A DNA stretch of 64,000 nucleotides from Ailurus styani (Eukaryota > Chordata > Mammalia > Carnivora > Ailuridae), in assembly GCA_002007465.1 (NCBI GenBank), contig LNAC01000001.1, positions 6,367,085-6,431,084 on the forward strand, read 5' to 3'. The notes under the pieces were generated by a model. That model did no database searches. It was not told the origin of the DNA and saw only the letters and a list, made by a program, of their open reading frames with translations. Below, one piece after another: positions 58,913 through 64,000 of this stretch (positions are counted from its first letter, which is position 1; each line of letters opens with the position of its first letter). The translations under genes and the position numbers were made by a program.

Positions 58913-60375
58913 CTGCCTGTAGTAGCTTGTGGTCACTCATAGACTTTTACTGTGTTCTCAAGGCGAGGCAGGTGTGGAGAGGGAGTGGGGAACAGTTCAC
59001 TTTTCCTTCTTCTTTTCTCTTTTAAATGTTTTTTTTTTTCTTTTAAATGTTCATGGTGATTTTCTTCCTATTTTCATATGGCCATGGTCAGCCTAGGGAC
59101 CTACTTTGAGAAATTGTGCTGTGATGTCTTTGTTTCCTTCTTCACTGTTGGTAATCCTAAAAGCCAGGAAGAACCATTTCAATGGGAGAAGATTAGCCTA
59201 GTGTTAAAGGGACAGTGATCAGGGATGACTTCAAAAGAGTCACATGTTCTGATTTTGTTTAGACCCAGAGCCAGGACCATTTTGTCACTTTCTAGTTTCA
59301 ATTCTAGTGGTTATTTGCAGAGATGTGTAAAGTATGGATTATGAATGAAGACAAAACCCTGGAATCTAATCCGCCAAGGGACCCTTCCCTGGAAGCTTTG
59401 CAGAGCTGTAGACGCCAGCTTCAGCCCTGCAAAGGAATCCCCAGAGAGAGGAAGTAAATCTCAGATATTGTCCGCAGATGTGCAGAATCAGAAACCACCC
59501 ATATTAATACAGGACCGGTCTGTTTTTTTCTCTCCCCTCCTAATTTTTTCTGATGTCTCTTTCTACTCTACTCTCCCTTGCTCCTATCTCTTAAGACACA
59601 AAATGAAAGGACGTCTCTGGGTCTTATCAGACATCTGTGGTTTTCTTTTCCCTCCATAACTGTCAGAAAAAAGAAAGTGGATAGTAGTTATCTGCAAAGT
59701 ATCCTGTATTTCACCTTTATTATCTGTATGCTACACTATCCTAGATCTAACCCCTTGACAGTAATAAAGAGAAAATCTTTTTAAGAAATTGATCTACCAT
59801 TGCTGCCTATTCTTCATGAGAGGATGTGATCCTTTCGTTTATTACAGAATTATCGTCCCAAAGCCAAAGAGTGTGATGTCATATGCTAAAAGCACGTCGT
59901 GAGCCATCCGTCAGGATGCATGGCGGCCAAGTCCGCGGCAGAGCTTTGGTTGTCCTGCACAGATAGTGACCAGGTCAGCTGGGTCCTGGCCACACAGAGA
60001 ACAACAGCAGCGTGCTACTACCCTTAGACCGAGCACTCTGCGGGGGTGGGGAGGGGCAGATGCAGGAAATTGCCGTCCCTTAATTCACCTTTACATGGTT
60101 GTTTTAATGAGATTGCTTCGGAACTTGACAACATAGTTCTGGAGCTTCTCTGGAAGAACTACCTTGTGAGAACAAGAAAAATCCTGAAAAAGAAGAATCA
60201 TTGTGGAGTGTTTGCCCTGGCAAATACCGGAACCAATAATGCTGGTTTCTGGAGCAGTGTGTGTCCTGGCCTAGCAACAGACAAGTGAAATAGACTAAAG
60301 GCCCCACAAGCAAACCCGAGCTTAGAGAAGACATAGTATTTAGGGACGATGGCTTCAATCAAGGAGTGAGAGATG
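58913..60375. other. Unannotated sequence downstream of the candidate exon
   Basis: I recognise no repeat. The doubled 'ctcttttaaatgtt' at about 59.02-59.05 kb is a short local duplication. Frames of up to 104 codons have no supporting signals. Confidence 0.4.
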
Positions 60376-60379
60376 GATT

Positions 60380-61265
60380 ATTTAATAAGAGGATATGGAT
60401 ATGGGAAAATGTACCAACTGTTTGCAGCCTCACCTTGGTCCCTACACCTAAATAAATTACAGTTGGATCAAAGGGTTCAATGCAAAATTGTAACTGTCGC
60501 TCTAACACCATTAGAATAAAACAGTGGGGAAGACTGTTACACATTTTTTTTTAATAAATCTTTTTTTTTTATTTGACAGAGAGAGAAAGAAAGAGAGATC
60601 ACAAGTAGGCAGAGAGGCAGGCAGAGAAAGGGGGAAGCAGGCTCCCTGCTGAGCAGAGAGCCCGATGTGGGGCTCGATCCCAGAACCTCGATCCCAGAAC
60701 CCTGAGATCATGACCTGAGCCGAAGGCAGAGGCTTTAACCCACTGAGCCACCCAGGCGCCCCGACTATTACACTCTTGCAATAGAAACTTCCCCAATATA
60801 AACACCCAGGCCAGAAAACTTTAGAGATAAGATCAAATATTTTATTATATGAAAACATTTAAATGTTTTCATGTCAAAAGATACTATCAAGATTAAAGAC
60901 ACACTAGAAGCTGAGAAAATATTTGCAAGATAATGGCAAAGGGTTCCCATTGTTAATTTGCCAATACAAGGATACCACACATGAAATACCAAACAGAAAA
61001 ATGGGTACAGGGCTTGAACGTGTTACTCACAAAAGTATATATGGTGTTTAAACGTGCAAAAGTTCATCTCACTAACACTTAAAGAAATGAAAATTAAAAC
61101 TACTGTAAAATATGATTTTTCTGTATCAAGTTGGCAGAGATTGAAAAGAGTGATAAGACGTAGTGTAAGCAAAAGTGTAGGGTAACAGGTGCTTTCATAT
61201 TCAGTTGATAGGAGAATAAATTGTTAAAACCTGTAGCAGGGAAGTCTGTTGGTAACTCTCAGACT
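60380..61265 (+). repeat. Old L1 ORF2 3' part, sense, split by a SINE
   Basis: Left of the SINE: 'aaattacagttggatcaaag' and 'aacaccattagaataaaaca'. Right of it: 'ttcatgtcaaaagatactat', 'gctgagaaaatatttgcaag', 'tcatctcactaacacttaaag' and 'aaatgaaaattaaaactact'. These follow the ORF2 C-terminal coding order of old L1, with many stops. Confidence 0.8.
60543..60762 (-). repeat. Young mustelid-type CanSINE, antisense, with internal 14-bp duplication
   Basis: Full length, with the inverted head 'gagccacccaggcgcccc' and the extra-A variant ('ggctttaacccactgagcc' on this strand). The target duplication is 'gactgttacac' (60532-60542) against 'gactattacac' (60763-60773). Inside, 'ctcgatcccagaac' is duplicated in tandem (60673-60686 and 60687-60700). 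Confidence 0.97.
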
Positions 61266-61473
61266 GTGATTACAGTAATAATAACCAGCACTCTTGCCTT
61301 TTATTGACTTTAATGGGCATTGCTGCTAGTGTTTTATTATTAAGCAGAAGTTGGCTATTGTTTTGTATGACATAATTTACACACATACCATACACACACA
61401 AATTTATATCTAGGAAGTATCTGTTTATTTCTGTTGTACCATGGGCTTTCTAAAAATAAGGAGAAGATATTCT
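61266..61473. other. Unannotated AT-rich sequence
   Basis: It may be further L1 remnant. A short CA stretch lies at 61.38-61.40 kb. Confidence 0.4.
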
Positions 61474-61593
61474 GGGGCACCTGGCTGGCTCAGTCAGTAG
61501 AGCATGTTACTCTTGATCTCGAGGTTGTAAGTTCGAGCCCCATGTCAGGTGTAGAGATTACTTAAAAATAAAATCTTTAAAAAAAATAAAAAT
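61474..61593 (+). repeat. Short tRNA-Lys-like carnivore SINE
   Basis: This short SINE keeps an almost complete tRNA-Lys layout: acceptor-like 'gcacctggctggctcag', A-box region 'tggctcagtcagtag' (61486-61500), an anticodon-loop-like 'actcttgatctc' with CTT, and B-box region 'gttcgagcc' (61531-61539). A tail 'cttaaaaataaaatctttaa' follows. It lacks the CT-rich body of the long CanSINEs. It is a SINE, not a functional tRNA gene, since the acceptor stem is imperfect and the tail is SINE-type. Confidence 0.93.
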
Positions 61594-62409
61594 GAGTAGG
61601 TATTGAAACTTATTAAATAAATTTTTATATCTATGGATAATATATAATGGAATATGTTAGTAGATTTCTTACTATTATGTCATCTTTACTCTTCTACTAA
61701 GAACACCTCTTGGTCTTGCTACACATCTTGGTAAAATTCCTTTAATATCCCATAGACTCTATATTTCAGTAGAGGATTCTAATTTTTACCTGAGTTTTGA
61801 GTGAGATTGTTCTGCTATTTGTCAATGTTATATAACATTTGTTGGTTTGGTGCATGCTCTATTTTACAAATTCTGGCGTTCAAACAAGATTTTAGAGACT
61901 TTTCTTATTTGTCTGTGCTCTCCAAGAGCTAGCGAAGCATAGGAATTATCTGTTCCTTGAAGGTTTGAAGGAACTGGCCATGAAACCTTCAGAGTAATAC
62001 CTTCACACACTGACTTCTTAACTTCTTCCAGCCAGTTCCTTGGTTATTAGCCCACTTAAATTTTCTACTTACCTTTCAGTTGATTATGATCTTACTTCCC
62101 TTGAAAATTATCTGTCTCATCCTTGTGTTTAAGTTGATTAGTATAGAATTAAGCAAAGTACTATCTTAGTGTCCTTCAAATTTTACCAATGTCTGTACTT
62201 AGTTTCCCTGTGTGAATCCAAGTTTTGTGTATTTGGGCTTTCTTTCCCAGATCTTGACTAAGCTAATTAATACAAGGCATTCATTATCCCCCAACCTCCC
62301 AAAGAACTCTCTCTTGTATTTATTACTTATACCATTTTCTAATTTATTAATATGTAATATTATGTCCGTTTTTACTTCTATTTTCTTAAAATTTGTTCAC
62401 TCTCTTTTA

Positions 62410-62580
62410 TTTATTCATTCATTTATTCATTCATGAGAGGGACAGGTAAAGAGAGAGGGAGAGAGACTTCAGCAGGCTCCATGCCCAGTGCAGAGCCCAA
62501 CTTGGGGCTCAATCACACAACCTTGAGATCATGACCTGAGCCAAAATCAAGAGTGGAATGCTTAACCATCCAGGCACCCC
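62410..62580 (-). repeat. CanSINE, antisense, diverged
   Basis: Tail side (attc)n and 'ttatttattcattcatttat', body 'cagcaggctccatgcccagt', inverted head 'ccatccaggcacccc'. 'ctctctttta' occurs at 62400-62409 and 62587-62596, a possible target duplication with six extra bases on the head side. Confidence 0.88.
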
Positions 62581-62786
62581 AGTAAGCTCTCTTTTAAAAC
62601 AGATTTTAATTTTTAGAGCTAGGTTTTTAAGTTCACAGCAAAATGGAGCAGAAAGTAGACTCTTTTTTATTTTCTGAATTGGATATTCAAGCTACATATT
62701 TTTCCTTTTTATTTAATAAAGTGCTTCATAGAAAATGCCCATGGAGTCCAATTGCAATTATATCTTATTTTTTAAATTGCATTTTT

Positions 62787-63125
62787 CTCACTATTTTTAC
62801 ATTTAAATTCAATTAATTAATATACAATGTATTATTTGTTTCAGGGGTACTGGTCTCTGATTCATTAGTCTTCTATAACACCCAGTGCTCATTACAACAC
62901 ACACCCTCGCCAATGTCCATCACCCAGTTACCCCCTCCCCTCACCCCTCTCCCCTCCAGCAACCCCCAGTTTGTTTCCTGTGATTAAGAGTCTCTTATGG
63001 TTTGTCTCCCTCTCTGGTTTTGTCTTGTTTCATTTTTTTCCTCCCTTCTCCTATGATCCTCTGCCTTGTTTCTTAAATGCCACATATCGGTGAGATCATA
63101 TGATAATTGTGTTTCTCTGACGGAC
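62787..63125 (-). repeat. Younger carnivore L1 3' end, antisense, 5'-truncated
   Basis: 'tggtctctgattcattagtc', 'acacccagtgctcattacaa', 'atgtccatcacccagttacc' and 'tctcttatggtttgtctccc' match the 3' UTR of carnivore L1 on the opposite strand. Possible target duplication: 'tttaaattgcattttt' (62771-62786) against 'tttaaaattgtattttt' (63126-63142). The element is about 340 bases, so it is strongly 5' truncated. Confidence 0.85.
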
Positions 63126-63660
63126 TTTAAAATTGTATTTTTATTGTCAGTATTTTCTAGATATTTTATATATAGTTACAGGTTTTATTTCCTTTTTGAC
63201 TTAAAAATGGGTTAAAAGGGCTGTTGTTTGGTTTGGAGGATTTTTGAGTTTCTTTCTTTTCCATCTTTGTTGTTAGCTCCCAGAATATTTGGCAGAGACC
63301 ACAGTACTTTTTCTTCTTTAGGGAACACATTCAGTTTTTGTCATGGTTCAACTATGGAAATGTGTGAATGTACCACTGGCACTTGAAAAGGTAGAGTGCA
63401 TAAAACTGATATATCAATTAGATCGGCTTTGTTAAATTACGTTATTCACATTTCTACATGTTCACTTTTGTTTCCTATTTGGTCCCTAGAGAGGAGTTTT
63501 AAAGTCTTCCATTAAAATTTTATTTCTATTTTTTCTCCTGCATTCCTTAAATTTTTTTCTTTATATATTTCAATGATAGATTTTATTTGCTTAATAAAGA
63601 TTATGACGATTTTATCTTGATTGTGTACTATACCCTTTGTGTTAGTAAAAGCTTTTTACG

Positions 63661-64000
63661 TTGCATATGATAGAAACCCTGACTCAAACTTGCTTGGATA
63701 ATAAATGGAATGTACTTGTTCCTGTAACTAACAAACCAAGCTTTAGATGAAGTTTGATCCAGCAGCTCTATTTGACACCACTAAGATCTTGGTTTCTCTT
63801 CCTCTTTCTAGTCTACCTTTTGGAGTCTCTGTGTTCTTTTGAGGTCTCGTCCCAAAGCTGAAAGTGGGTGATCCCTAGCTCAAGACGCATGGCTAATAAC
63901 GGAAGGATAAAGTCCTCAAGGGGATTTCCCCTCAAGGGAAATCAGGACAATATTGGGGGAATAGGTTCTGGAAAAACAATCAACAAAGGCTCATTCACTA
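63661..64000. other. Possible old medium-reiterated repeat
   Basis: 'atatgatagaaaccctgact' followed by 'caaacttgcttggataataa' recalls a common mammalian repeat of unknown class. Otherwise nothing is recognised. A small inverted pair 'aaggggatttcccct' sits near 63.92 kb. Confidence 0.3.

Larger units (their letters stand above)
61600..63660 (-). repeat. Old L1 ORF2 region, antisense, with two younger insertions
   Basis: On the + strand, phrases such as 'attatctgttccttgaaggt', 'gtaccactggcacttgaaaa', 'atatcaattagatcggctt' and 'aaagtcttccattaaaattt' follow the reverse complement of L1 ORF2, comparable to the better L1 at 31-34.8 kb. It is heavily diverged. A CanSINE (62.41-62.58 kb) and a younger L1 3' end (62.79-63.13 kb) lie within it. 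Confidence 0.65.

Noticed and set aside
61474..61545. Functional tRNA-Lys gene
   Set aside because: The acceptor stem is imperfect, no T-run terminator follows the tRNA end, and the tail is SINE-type, so it is a tRNA-derived SINE.
1..64000. Bacterial-style operons, defence systems, phage or plasmid elements
   Set aside because: Repeat content, base composition and lack of coding density show a mammalian nuclear window. No such system is present.

Overview
This is mammalian nuclear DNA, almost certainly from a carnivore. There is no bacterial-style coding density and no operons, and interspersed repeats dominate. At least 15 copies or fragments of the carnivore tRNA-Lys-derived SINE (CanSINE/SINEC: head ggggcgcctgggtggctcag, pyrimidine-rich body, (aaat)n/aaatctttaaaa tail) lie on both strands. 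Two of the best-preserved copies (55.73-55.92 kb and 60.54-60.76 kb) carry the extra-A variant 'ggttaaagcctctgcc' followed by 'catgatctcaggg'. I associate that variant with weasel-family (Mustelidae) genomes, so ferret, mink, otter, marten or badger is my best guess. That step rests on recall, not on a search.

Layout. 0-3.6 kb: mostly unique sequence with two AT-rich microsatellites. 3.6-6.1 kb: a GC-richer block of old repeats (MER-like repeat, MIR, long antisense L2). 7-11.6 kb: L1 3' end, two nested CanSINEs, an antisense MaLR LTR, MIR, and L2 3' ends, one split by a double SINE insertion. 11.6-25 kb: the longest largely unique stretch, with a few MIRs, one SINE and an AT-rich block; two sub-blocks look like possible conserved non-coding DNA. 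25-30 kb: L2, MIRs, a GGAA purine tract, an antisense L1 3' end and a TC tract. 31.0-34.8 kb: a 3.8 kb decayed antisense L1 with a SINE inserted. 36.5-38.4 kb: an inverted SINE pair, an L1 3' end, L2 and a MaLR LTR. 40-43.5 kb: CA microsatellites, a SINE with an inverted SINE head, a second MaLR LTR, and short repeats. 46-49.7 kb: a small GC-rich patch that may be a retrocopy tail, MIR, L2, a GA tract and a sense-strand L1 3' half. 51-52.4 kb: a MER-like repeat, a ten-unit 18-bp minisatellite, then a CpG-rich patch. 53.5-64 kb: four or more CanSINEs, internally deleted or nested L1s, and one candidate coding exon.

Coding content is very low. Nearly all long open frames are chance frames in GC-rich, microsatellite or transposon sequence. 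The one stretch I consider a plausible protein-coding exon is at 58,615-58,751 (+): a pyrimidine tract plus AG, 44 protein-like codons, a TAA stop, and an AATAAA 137 bases past the stop. I cannot name its gene. No complete gene, rRNA, CRISPR array, origin or bacterial mobile element is present. The window reads as intron and/or intergenic DNA, possibly holding the 3' end of one + strand gene. I found no undescribed biological system.
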